Assembly (NCBI GenBank): GCA_028280325.1
Contig: JANQLZ010000107.1
Location: 1 to 39,109, forward strand
Reading direction: 5' to 3'
DNA: 39,109 nt
Source: Bacillota bacterium
GTDB lineage: Bacteria; Bacillota; UBA994; PWPR01
This document shows positions 17,221 through 24,182 of this stretch, in pieces (position 1 is the stretch's first letter; every line of letters starts with the position of its first letter). Under the pieces are notes generated by a model, which saw nothing but the letters and a program-made list of their open reading frames with translations, was not told the DNA's origin and made no database searches. The translations under genes and the position numbers were made by a program.

Positions 17221-17923
17221 TCTCTACCTCCGCCTTGTCTGTTATATCGAGTATTATTCCGTCACGCATAGTAATAACTGTATCTGCATAGCTTGCTGTA
17301 TCCCGGTCATGAGTTACAATTATTAAGGTTTGCCCCAGTTTTCTGGCCATACCAGTCACTAACTCCATTACCTCAATAGAGGTTTTTGTATCCAAATTAC
17401 CCGTAGGTTCATCTGCAAAAACTATTTTTGGTCTACTGACAAAAGCTCGAGCTATACTAGTGCGTTGTTGCTGGCCTCCACTCATTTGAGTAGGGAGATG
17501 TTGCGCTCTGTCACCTAAACCTACTTTATGTAGCATAACTTTGGCAGCCCGCCTTCTCATCCTTTTGGAATAGCCCTTAAAAATTAAAGGCATAGAAACA
17601 TTTTCCCAAGCTGTCAACTGATTTAACAAATTGTAGGACTGAAATACAAAACCTATATTTTCTCTCCTAAACTTAGCTAATTTTCTTTCACCCATTTTTA
17701 CAATATTTTCTTTACCAAAATAAACAATGTTGCCCCTCGTTGGTTTCTCAAGACCAGCTAATAGATTAAGTAATGTTGATTTGCCTGAACCAGATGTACC
17801 TACAATACAGTAAATTCTACCCCGATAGAACTCGATACTAACCCTTTTTAAGGCCAGAACACGTTCTTTTCCCATGAGAAAAACTTTGCTGACATCATTA
17901 ACTATAATAATAGGTTTACTCAT
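17213..17923 (-). CDS. MacB/LolD-type ABC ATPase
   Basis: 236 aa, ATG at 17923 with a near-perfect AAGGAGGTG site. First gene of the operon. Walker A G-T-S-G-S-G-K-S-T (about 41-49), Q-loop FVFQSYNLL (about 92-100), signature MSGGQQQRTSIARAF (about 143-157), Walker B KIVFADEPTGNLD (about 161-173) and H-loop THD (about 206). The EPTGNLD sequence is diagnostic of the LolD/MacB/FtsE group. It should energise the MacB-like permease two genes downstream. All catalytic motifs look intact. Confidence 0.9.
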   Translation of the reverse strand: MSKPIIIVNDVSKVFLMGKERVLALKRVSIEFYRGRIYCIVGTSGSGKSTLLNLLAGLEKPTRGNIVYFGKENIVKMGERKLAKFRRENIGFVFQSYNLLNQLTAWENVSMPLIFKGYSKRMRRRAAKVMLHKVGLGDRAQHLPTQMSGGQQQRTSIARAFVSRPKIVFADEPTGNLDTKTSIEVMELVTGMARKLGQTLIIVTHDRDTASYADTVITMRDGIILDITDKAEVENE

Positions 17924-18041
17924 AGCACACCTCCTTAAAATGCAAAAAATTTTATGTAAACACTCACTTAAAATAGACTGTTATTGCTCCCCAATAGTTC
18001 CCTAAATAATCCCAAATTTGCATTAAGATTAAGCATAATAA

Positions 18042-18070
18042 ACTATATATTAACGGTAATACTTTGTAAA
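18042..18070 (-). promoter_or_regulatory. Promoter of the MacB/CARDB operon
   Basis: Minus strand TTTACA (18070-18065), 17-bp spacer, TATAGT (18047-18042): five of six matches in both boxes with ideal spacing. It predicts a start near 18035 and a leader of about 110 nt before the ATPase gene. Confidence 0.5.
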
Positions 18071-18158
18071 TAAAAAAAATGAGCAAATTGTTTAACATAA
18101 TCTAAAATTTAATATACTGACATTAAGCATAGAAATAAATTACAATCCATTTCAGGCA

Positions 18159-18181
18159 CTGTACTATATATATTAGTACAG
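18159..18181. promoter_or_regulatory. Operator-like perfect palindrome (CTGTACTA-N7-TAGTACAG)
   Basis: Two 8-bp arms in perfect inversion around a 7-bp AT spacer, about 90 bp above the -35 box of the MacB/CARDB promoter and in the divergent gap. The form suits a dimeric repressor or activator of unknown family. Confidence 0.4.
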
Positions 18182-18239
18182 TCGAAATAATCTTAAGGCC
18201 TTAATTTGGTTTTGTCAAGAACAGTAAAAGCTTTTTCAG

Positions 18240-18262
18240 AATCTTAATAAATTGTTAAGATT
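18240..18262. promoter_or_regulatory. Second inverted repeat with the same 8-7-8 geometry (AATCTTAA-N7-TTAAGATT)
   Basis: Perfect 8-bp arms with a 7-bp spacer, 81 bp centre-to-centre from the palindrome at 18159-18181. The sequence differs, so it is not the same operator. In AT-rich DNA this could be chance. Confidence 0.3.
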
Positions 18263-18482
18263 TTCAATACTTTTATTATCTCTGGAAACTGCCATATGAA
18301 AGCAATTGTCAGATAAAATTCTGTTTCACTACGTACCAGAATATAGTTTTTAGTAGGAACTGAAACCGAAGAATAAAATTGTAATAATGGTCTGAAACCG
18401 GTTGTTCCTTTGGTTTTTAATTAAGTGGAAGTTAAAAATTTTGTATCTTGCATAGCTAATAATGCATCTTAGACTAAATCAA

Positions 18483-18512
18483 TAGACGCCGACTAAGGCT
18501 GTTTAGTATGAT
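18483..18512 (+). promoter_or_regulatory. Candidate promoter of the double-flavodoxin gene
   Basis: TAGACG (18483-18488), 18-bp spacer, TATGAT (18507-18512), 31 nt above the start codon. Four and five matches of six. A short leader carrying AAAGGAG would result. Confidence 0.35.
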
Positions 18513-18543
18513 ATAGCCGTAACTGTGAAAGGAGTTAAGTTAT

Positions 18544-19920
18544 ATGAAAATCATTGTTTTAAGTGGCAGCCCCAAAGCTGAAAAAAGTGTGACCCTCCAA
18601 TCTGTTAAATATATTGAACATCATTATCCTGAACACTACTTTGAATACGTGCATATAGCCAGGAATATCAAAAAATATGAGGCCAACGAGGAAGAGCTAA
18701 AGTTACTGGGCCAAAAAATCCAGGATTCAGATGGGGTAATATGGGCTTTTCCGGTTTACTATACCACCGTACCATCAACCTATAAAAGATTTATTGAATT
18801 AGTATCGGAAAAATGTCATTCCTGTTTTAAAAATAAATACACCGCAGTCTTCTCAACATCAATTCATTATGCAGACAACATTGCCCATGATTTCATGCGA
18901 GCAACCTGTGAAGACCTCAATATGAAGTACACCGACTATCTGTCACATGATATGCATGACTTGTTGCAAAGTAAAATGCAGCAAAATTTAAAAGATTTTT
19001 TTGCTAACTTCATAACCTCCATTAAAGAAGGCTTAAAGGTCAGCAAGATGTTTGCCCCACTTAAAAACAATGACTTTACTTATCAGGGAGAAGCGGTTGC
19101 TGAAAAAATAACTACTGAAAAACAGGTAATCATAATCACTGATGCGCTGGATAGTGACTACAATTTACTGGAAATGATTAATACCTATTCCTCCTGTTTT
19201 GGGCAGCCCCCCGAGGTTATCAACCTGAATGACCTGGACATTAAAGGGCCTTGTTTGGGGTGCTGCAGATGCGCTGCCAATAATATATGTGCTTATCATG
19301 ATCAGGATGGATATCGAGAATTTTTAGATTATGTCATTGTCAAGGCCGATATTATTATTTATGCCGGAGCCATTAGAGGGCGTCATCTCTCAGCACTGTT
19401 CAAACTGTATTATGACAGAAGCTTCTGCTACACCCATATCCCATTTTTAACCGGCAAGCACCTGGGATACATGATCAGTGGCAATTTGAGTGACAATCAA
19501 ACTCTGAGACAGTCATTAGAAATGTTTAACAGGGGAAACATCAATTTGATTGGTTTTGTCTCTGATGAAAGTCAGGACTCCAGTGAAATAGATCGACAGA
19601 TATACAGCCTGGCTCGAAAAGGGGTTGTATTTGCTGAAAAAAATTATTTCAAACCTGATGATTTTATTGGCTTGTCTTCTGAGAAGCTCTTTGCTGATGC
19701 CATACGGGGCAGCTTGGGCGGGATCTTTACTGCAGACTACAGATATTACCGTAAAAATGGTTTGTTAACCAAGGTTTCCTGGGGTGAAAAGCTACAGGGT
19801 GCCCTGATGAGATACCTTATGGGCAGAAAAGCTTTTAGAAAGGCTGTACAAAAAAACATGATTAATCACATGATCTCAGGCCACAAGAAAGTGCTGAGTT
19901 CATTAAAAGGAGAAGAGTAA
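18544..19920 (+). CDS. Double flavodoxin-like (NAD(P)H-dependent FMN reductase-type) protein
   Basis: 458 aa, ATG at 18544 with AAAGGAG nine nt upstream. Two flavodoxin-like domains occur in tandem. Domain 1 (about 1-160) starts MKIIVLSGSPKAEKS, the phosphate loop of the FMN reductase family, with VIWAFPVYYTTVPSTYKRFIE as the usual flavin-side segment. Domain 2 (about 195-370) begins KQVIIITDALDSD and has GPCLGCCRCAANNICAYHDQD, the Cys-rich motif of NADPH-dependent FMN reductases, then DIIIYAGAIRGRHLSALFK. Domain 2 lacks the canonical SGSP loop at its start. The C-terminus (about 380-458) is basic and helical. Probably a flavin-binding oxidoreductase of unknown substrate. A membrane protein follows after one base, so they are co-translated. 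Confidence 0.75.
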   Translation: MKIIVLSGSPKAEKSVTLQSVKYIEHHYPEHYFEYVHIARNIKKYEANEEELKLLGQKIQDSDGVIWAFPVYYTTVPSTYKRFIELVSEKCHSCFKNKYTAVFSTSIHYADNIAHDFMRATCEDLNMKYTDYLSHDMHDLLQSKMQQNLKDFFANFITSIKEGLKVSKMFAPLKNNDFTYQGEAVAEKITTEKQVIIITDALDSDYNLLEMINTYSSCFGQPPEVINLNDLDIKGPCLGCCRCAANNICAYHDQDGYREFLDYVIVKADIIIYAGAIRGRHLSALFKLYYDRSFCYTHIPFLTGKHLGYMISGNLSDNQTLRQSLEMFNRGNINLIGFVSDESQDSSEIDRQIYSLARKGVVFAEKNYFKPDDFIGLSSEKLFADAIRGSLGGIFTADYRYYRKNGLLTKVSWGEKLQGALMRYLMGRKAFRKAVQKNMINHMISGHKKVLSSLKGEE

Positions 19921-19921
19921 C

Positions 19922-20449
19922 ATGCCAGATAGTTTGAAAGCCACTTTAAACGCTACATTAAATTTTTTGCCGCTGATGCTGCTGTGGGGTATCTCAAATC
20001 AGCATGCCTTTTGGGCTGCCCTGGCAGCTGCATCAGGGTTAATATTGCTTAACATCGTCAAGAAAAGTTTTAATATCAAGCCGATAGTGCTGTTCCTGTA
20101 CCTTGGATTATCAGTTATCTTGTACCACTACCTGAAGATCGACTTTGTCTTAAGCCAAAAGCAGTTAATTTCAAGCCTGGTATTAGGGTCTATGGGTTTG
20201 ATATCCATTCTGCTGAACAAACCTTATACCATGTATTTTGCCCAGAGCTCTTATGACAAGGCATTTGCTAAGTCTCCCTTATTTATTGAGGTCAATATCT
20301 TGATAACTAAAATATGGACCGCTGTTCACTTTATAAATGCTGTTATGGAAGCTTTTAATCATTCTACGTACACGGTAGTAATAACTAATCTATTAGTTGC
20401 CATCGGAATTGCCTCGTCCATTATGATACCAAGTATGCTCAGCGATTAG
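19922..20449 (+). CDS. Small multi-pass membrane protein, partner of the double-flavodoxin protein
   Basis: 175 aa, ATG one base after the stop of the preceding gene, with AGGAGA inside that gene's last codons. Five or so hydrophobic segments: about 12-24, 27-44, 54-70, 83-98, and 125-170 (a long pair). No charged catalytic motif stands out; the overall form recalls septation protein A-like or other small integral membrane proteins, but I do not recognise a family. Tight coupling suggests it works with the flavoprotein, perhaps as its membrane anchor or redox partner. This is inference from spacing only. Confidence 0.6.
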   Translation: MPDSLKATLNATLNFLPLMLLWGISNQHAFWAALAAASGLILLNIVKKSFNIKPIVLFLYLGLSVILYHYLKIDFVLSQKQLISSLVLGSMGLISILLNKPYTMYFAQSSYDKAFAKSPLFIEVNILITKIWTAVHFINAVMEAFNHSTYTVVITNLLVAIGIASSIMIPSMLSD

Positions 20450-20507
20450 TGATTAATGATGCAATTTAGGTATAGATTGCAAAAAACAGCTATAAATTAG
20501 TGCATTA

Positions 20508-20576
20508 TTGATCATTATATTGTAAATTGGTATTAACACATGATAGGCAGACCCTGAAAGTGCCAGACCTATCATG
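20508..20576 (+). promoter_or_regulatory. Candidate promoter and operator of the LytTR/DUF3021 operon
   Basis: TTGATC (20508-20513), 17-bp spacer, TATTAA (20531-20536). Immediately downstream, over the expected start, lie 9-bp inverted arms CATGATAGG (20539-20547) and CCTATCATG (20568-20576). Between and within the arms the hexamer CAGACC is repeated directly (20548-20553, 20564-20569). LytTR regulators bind direct repeats and such pairs are often autoregulated, so either element could be the site. Confidence 0.4.
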
Positions 20577-20599
20577 CAGCTTGGCAGTAGGTGATAAGA

Positions 20600-21145
20600 A
20601 TGAAAATTGATTTAGTTTGTTCCGAAAAATACAAAAGGATTATCACAGAGATTCTGGCTACCCGCAATATCTCTGTTAGCAAAGACGCCGAAATACGTCT
20701 GATTGAGAACAATGATACTCTTCAGGATGGCAAACTTGAAATTCATTTTAACATCTTGGCTATCGACCAATTAGCTGATTTCCTGGACACTGCTCTTAAA
20801 AACAATGATATGATCGCCCGAATTATCGGCAAACGAGAGAATGGTGACTTAAAAGTGTTGGACTTCAATGATATCTACTATTTTGAAGCCCTGGGCAACA
20901 ATGTTTACTGTCAAACCAGACTGGAAAAACTGAAGATAAAAGAGAAACTATATGATTTAGAAAATCAATTGCAAAGCAAAGAGTTCATTCGGGTCAATAA
21001 ATCTTACATTGTGAACATCACCAAGGTAGACAGGATTATACCCTGGTTTAACAGTAAGCTGATTCTTAAATTAGTGGACCTCGAGCAGCAGATTGATGTA
21101 ACCCGGAAATATTTAAGTGAATTTAGAAACTATCTTAATTTTTGA
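20600..21145 (+). CDS. LytTR-family DNA-binding transcriptional regulator
   Basis: 181 aa from the ATG at 20600, preceded by AGGTGAT; a GTG three codons earlier lies within that site. The N-terminal ~75 residues have no receiver domain and no phosphoacceptor Asp. The LytTR domain covers about 78-180: IGKRENGDLKVLDFNDIYYF, EALGNNVYCQT, LENQLQSKEFIRVNKSYIVN and IDVTRKYLSEFRNYL, all classic. The gene is followed by a DUF3021 gene after 10 nt. LytTR/DUF3021 pairs are a known one-component type of regulatory system in which the membrane protein holds the regulator inactive (shown for LytTR systems in streptococci). The targets here are unknown; autoregulation is likely. Confidence 0.85.
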   Translation: MKIDLVCSEKYKRIITEILATRNISVSKDAEIRLIENNDTLQDGKLEIHFNILAIDQLADFLDTALKNNDMIARIIGKRENGDLKVLDFNDIYYFEALGNNVYCQTRLEKLKIKEKLYDLENQLQSKEFIRVNKSYIVNITKVDRIIPWFNSKLILKLVDLEQQIDVTRKYLSEFRNYLNF

Positions 21146-21155
21146 GGTGGATAGT

Positions 21156-21596
21156 ATGAAAAAGGACTACACTGACTTCCTGAAAACAGTATTGATGTCT
21201 GCAGGTATAGGGCTGGTTATTGCTTTTGTGGAAATTGTGGTGAAGAACTTTAGTGCAGAAATAATTTTTAATATTGTGCGAAATATGCTGATAGGAGCGG
21301 TAATCGGTTCACTATCACAGTTGGCTTTTGTTTATGTTTATGATATCAGGCAAAAGCCGCCAGAGTATGCCTTTGCAACCACGTTTATTCTTATTGCAAC
21401 TATCTCTTCAACGCCCTTTATTTATTACTATTTGACCTATAAAACTACCTCTGTAGTATTGCTGTTAGCCATTATTGGTCTGGCAGAAGTACTGGGAATG
21501 AGCTTATGCTATTTTTCATTTAAAAAATCGTTGCAGTATTCCCAGAAACTGAATGAAAAAAAACAGATTCTGCAAAGCACTACTGATAGGAATTGA
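21156..21596 (+). CDS. DUF3021 membrane protein, probable LytTR inhibitor
   Basis: 146 aa from the ATG at 21156 with GAGGTGG five nt upstream; a longer frame overlapping the LytTR gene has no better signal. Four membrane segments at about 10-30, 42-62, 75-96 and 103-122, and a charged, Lys-rich tail. This is the four-helix DUF3021 pattern (N-terminal GIGLVIAFVEIVVKN, then MLIGAVIGSLSQLAF). In characterised LytTR systems this membrane protein antagonises its partner. The last 17 nt overlap the end of the convergent MurG-type gene, so no terminator fits between them. Confidence 0.8.
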   Translation: MKKDYTDFLKTVLMSAGIGLVIAFVEIVVKNFSAEIIFNIVRNMLIGAVIGSLSQLAFVYVYDIRQKPPEYAFATTFILIATISSTPFIYYYLTYKTTSVVLLLAIIGLAEVLGMSLCYFSFKKSLQYSQKLNEKKQILQSTTDRN

Positions 21597-22644
21597 TGAT
21601 TTCAATAATGTTTTCATTGCTATTGCTAACCGGAGCCTGTTGCATTTTATCAATGTATTTCTCTCTGTTTTCGTGCAAATCAAAGATCGACATCAGTAGG
21701 GTGTTGGCATTCAGGTTCTCTTCCGGTAAAACCATACTAAAACCCTGTGCCGCAAATGAAGCGGCATTTTCTATTTGATCTCCCCTGCTGGCTTTTTTCG
21801 AAAGCGGAATCAGCAGGTTTGGCAGATTCAGCTGCAGTACTTCAAAAAGGGTATTGGCACCGGCTCGAGAAACTATTAAATCAGTCATGGCAAAAATATG
21901 AGGCAGTTCTTCATTGATATACTCAAATTGAGCGTAACCAGCCATATCAGGCAAATCACCAGCGACATTACCACGGCCACAAAGATGGATCACCTGAAAC
22001 CTTGGCAGCAGTTCAGGCAGCACTTCACGAACAGCTTCATTTATTGTCTGTGACCCGCTGCTACCTCCCATAACCATCAGAACGGGCTTATCAGCATTGA
22101 AGCCACACATCTCTCTGCCGCGAGCAGCGTCGCCATTCAGCAGCTGCCTGCGGATTGGGGTGCCGGTATAAATAGCATTACTCCTCAGTTTTTTAACCGT
22201 TTCCGGAAAGGTTGTAAAAACCTTGTCGGCATAACGCAGCGCAATGCGATTAGCCAAGCCGGGAGACAAGTCTGATTCATGTAAGATAATCGGAATATGC
22301 AATTGTGAGGCAGCAATAACCACAGGAACAGGAACAAAACCACCTTTAGAAAAAACCAGCTTGGGCCTGATTCTTCTCAGGATTTTTCTTGATTGCCAGA
22401 CCCCGCGAATAACTCTAAAGGGGTCGGTCAAGTTCTTACCATCGAAGTAACGCCTCAGTTTACCGGTGGAAACAGGATAATAGGGAATATCAAGCTCAGC
22501 AATCAGCTTGCGCTCAATGCCCTGATAGCTTCCGATGTAACGGATATCCCAACCATGGTCCTGCAGACCATTAAACAAAGCTATCGCTGGATTAACGTGT
22601 CCAGCTGTTCCTCCACCAGTAAAAACAATCGTAGGCATTACCAT
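21580..22644 (-). CDS. murG: MurG-type UDP-GlcNAc glycosyltransferase
   Basis: 354 aa, ATG at 22644 sharing its A with the stop of the upstream HAD gene (TAATG); a second in-frame ATG lies two codons later. GT-B fold glycosyltransferase of family GT28. N-terminal G-loop GGGTAGHVNPAIAL (about 10-23), SKGGFVPVPVVIAA (about 99-112), mid-protein GGSSGSQTINEAV (about 193-205) and donor-site ISRAGANTLFEVL (about 258-270). MurG converts lipid I to lipid II at the inner face of the membrane. The gene sits outside any dcw (cell division/wall) cluster and is coupled to a phosphatase, so it may be a second MurG copy or a relative acting on another lipid. Which one cannot be decided from this window. Confidence 0.8.
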   Translation of the reverse strand: MVMPTIVFTGGGTAGHVNPAIALFNGLQDHGWDIRYIGSYQGIERKLIAELDIPYYPVSTGKLRRYFDGKNLTDPFRVIRGVWQSRKILRRIRPKLVFSKGGFVPVPVVIAASQLHIPIILHESDLSPGLANRIALRYADKVFTTFPETVKKLRSNAIYTGTPIRRQLLNGDAARGREMCGFNADKPVLMVMGGSSGSQTINEAVREVLPELLPRFQVIHLCGRGNVAGDLPDMAGYAQFEYINEELPHIFAMTDLIVSRAGANTLFEVLQLNLPNLLIPLSKKASRGDQIENAASFAAQGFSMVLPEENLNANTLLMSIFDLHENREKYIDKMQQAPVSNSNENIIEIINSYQ

Positions 22645-23285
22645 TACTCCTTTTGATTACTAAGGTTATGAACAATCTCTAATATTTTTCCAAAATTGCT
22701 CACCGTATAATCTTGATTTTTTATTTCGGCTTGCTGGCTAAAACCATAGTTACACCAGACAGTCGGTATTTTGTTAACCACACCCGCTTCAATATCATGG
22801 AAACGATCCCCTACCATCAGGGCCTTGCTGTCCCCCTGAAGGATTCGTTTGAGGATCTGGGCCTTGGTTTCACCAGGATACATTCCGGCGCAGTGCAGTC
22901 CCTTAAACAGCGGCTTTAAGTTGAATACCTCTATTACTGTATGTAAGTAGGGCTCGTCACAATTGCTCAGGGTATATAACTCATGACCCTGTTCAAAAAG
23001 TTGAGTTAAGGTGTTTTTTACTTCGGGAAACAATTCTCCCTTTCCTTCATACATTAATCTTTCTTCAAAATCATTCATCAGAGCAGAGGCTTCTGCGTGT
23101 CTTTCTTTACTCATACCTGGTAATAACATTTCCCAAATTTCAACTATAGGATACCCTAAAGTATTTAACAAAACACTGTCACTGGGTATCTGTTGATTAT
23201 AATGTCTTAAAACTGCCTGAAAAGCGGGTAGAGCTACTGTGCCTGCATTAAACAAGGTGCCATCAACATCAAAAATTATTTTCAT
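22644..23285 (-). CDS. HAD-family hydrolase (phosphoglycolate phosphatase-like)
   Basis: 213 aa, ATG at 23285 with AAGGAGA upstream. All four HAD motifs are present: D-V-D-G-T (6-10) with the nucleophile Asp, a Ser/Asn motif II (LYTLSNCDE, about 110-118), a motif III Lys (GETKAQILK) and motif IV MVGDRFHDIEAG (about 156-167). A helical cap lies between motifs I and II. The likely reaction is hydrolysis of a small phosphate ester such as phosphoglycolate or a sugar phosphate. It overlaps the MurG-type gene by one base, so the two are co-expressed; a role in precursor supply or repair for that pathway is inference. Confidence 0.8.
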   Translation of the reverse strand: MKIIFDVDGTLFNAGTVALPAFQAVLRHYNQQIPSDSVLLNTLGYPIVEIWEMLLPGMSKERHAEASALMNDFEERLMYEGKGELFPEVKNTLTQLFEQGHELYTLSNCDEPYLHTVIEVFNLKPLFKGLHCAGMYPGETKAQILKRILQGDSKALMVGDRFHDIEAGVVNKIPTVWCNYGFSQQAEIKNQDYTVSNFGKILEIVHNLSNQKE

Positions 23286-23311
23286 TACTTTCTCCTTAGA
23301 GGTATACTTTT

Positions 23312-23340
23312 ATTCTAGCTTTTAAGCTCTGTTTGGGCAA
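23312..23340 (-). promoter_or_regulatory. Promoter of the HAD/MurG-type pair
   Basis: Minus strand TTGCCC (23340-23335), 17-bp spacer, TAGAAT (23317-23312), 27 nt above the start codon. Four of six and five of six matches. Confidence 0.45.
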
Positions 23341-23392
23341 TAGCGCAGGGCGGCTTATTTCTCATTAGCCTGAAGATCTGATTATTAGGATA

Positions 23393-23401
23393 TGGTATAA
23401 T
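23393..23401 (+). promoter_or_regulatory. Extended -10 promoter of the two-component genes
   Basis: TGGTATAAT is a perfect extended -10 (TGnTATAAT). No good -35 is present, which extended -10 promoters do not need. The leader would be about 85 nt. Confidence 0.45.
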
Positions 23402-23492
23402 TTATTATCATATTTAACACTACTTGCACACCCAGTAAATTGCCACTCTATACAGCGAGAAGGCTATATTGATAATAAAAAGGAGATATACA

Positions 23493-24182
23493 ATGGTAGC
23501 ATCGGTATTGGTGATTGATGATAATCAGGAAATAATTGATATTTTAGATTATCATTTATCCAAAAGCGGATACAAGGTCTATTCAGCCTTAAATACTGCT
23601 CAAGCTTTACAGCATTTTGCCAGCAACAATATATCGCTGATAATATTAGACGTCATGATGCCTGATCAGGACGGATTCTCTTTATGTGAGAAAATACGCA
23701 GAATGTCAAGGGTTCCGATCTTATTCTTGACAGCCAAATCAAGTGAAGCAGACCTGGTTAAGGGGCTATTATGTGGTGGAGACGATTACATGATAAAGCC
23801 TTTCTCTTCCAAGGAGCTGCTGGCCAGAGTGCTGGCATTACTGAGGAGGTCCAGAGTTAATCCTGATAATGGCCATGATCCCTCGTTAATAATAATACAC
23901 GATCTGATGATATGCAAAACTTCAAATTACATTATGCTGAAAGATATCCAGGTTAACCTCACCGATATCGAATATAAAATTTTACTGTATCTGGCAATAA
24001 ACCGAGGTAAAACTCTCAGTACCGGGGAGATATTTGAGAACGTTTGGCAAGACACATATATACCTTCTTCTAACAATACCATCGTGGTTCATGTGAAAAA
24101 TATCCGTAAAAAATTTCAAGGTATTGCTCCAGAATTTGAGTATATTCAAACCGTTTGGGGGAGAGGCTATGCCATCCATTGA
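23493..24182 (+). CDS. OmpR/PhoB-family response regulator
   Basis: 229 aa from the ATG at 23493, which has AAGGAGATATACA before it; the frame is open to a TTG eight codons upstream. Receiver domain about 1-118: the acidic pair VIDDN, phosphoacceptor in ILDVMMPDQDG, T in LFLTAKSS and K in DYMIKPFSSKELLARV. The winged-helix DNA-binding domain (about 135-229) has LTDIEYKILLYLAIN, SNNTIVVHVKNIRKKF and the terminal VWGRGYAIH. It overlaps the kinase gene by 14 nt. The regulated genes are unknown; the nearest candidate is the ABC importer that converges on this pair. Confidence 0.9.
   Translation: MVASVLVIDDNQEIIDILDYHLSKSGYKVYSALNTAQALQHFASNNISLIILDVMMPDQDGFSLCEKIRRMSRVPILFLTAKSSEADLVKGLLCGGDDYMIKPFSSKELLARVLALLRRSRVNPDNGHDPSLIIIHDLMICKTSNYIMLKDIQVNLTDIEYKILLYLAINRGKTLSTGEIFENVWQDTYIPSSNNTIVVHVKNIRKKFQGIAPEFEYIQTVWGRGYAIH

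Larger units (their letters stand above)
17924..18543. other. Divergent intergenic region between the MacB/CARDB operon and the flavodoxin gene
   Basis: No gene is visible. The region holds a good minus-strand promoter (18042-18070), two operator-like palindromes (18159-18181, 18240-18262), a bulged inverted repeat GTTTCACTAC ... GTAGgaacTGAAAC (18323-18366), and a plus-strand promoter candidate next to the flavodoxin gene. It is unusually long and structured for this compact window. Confidence 0.5.
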
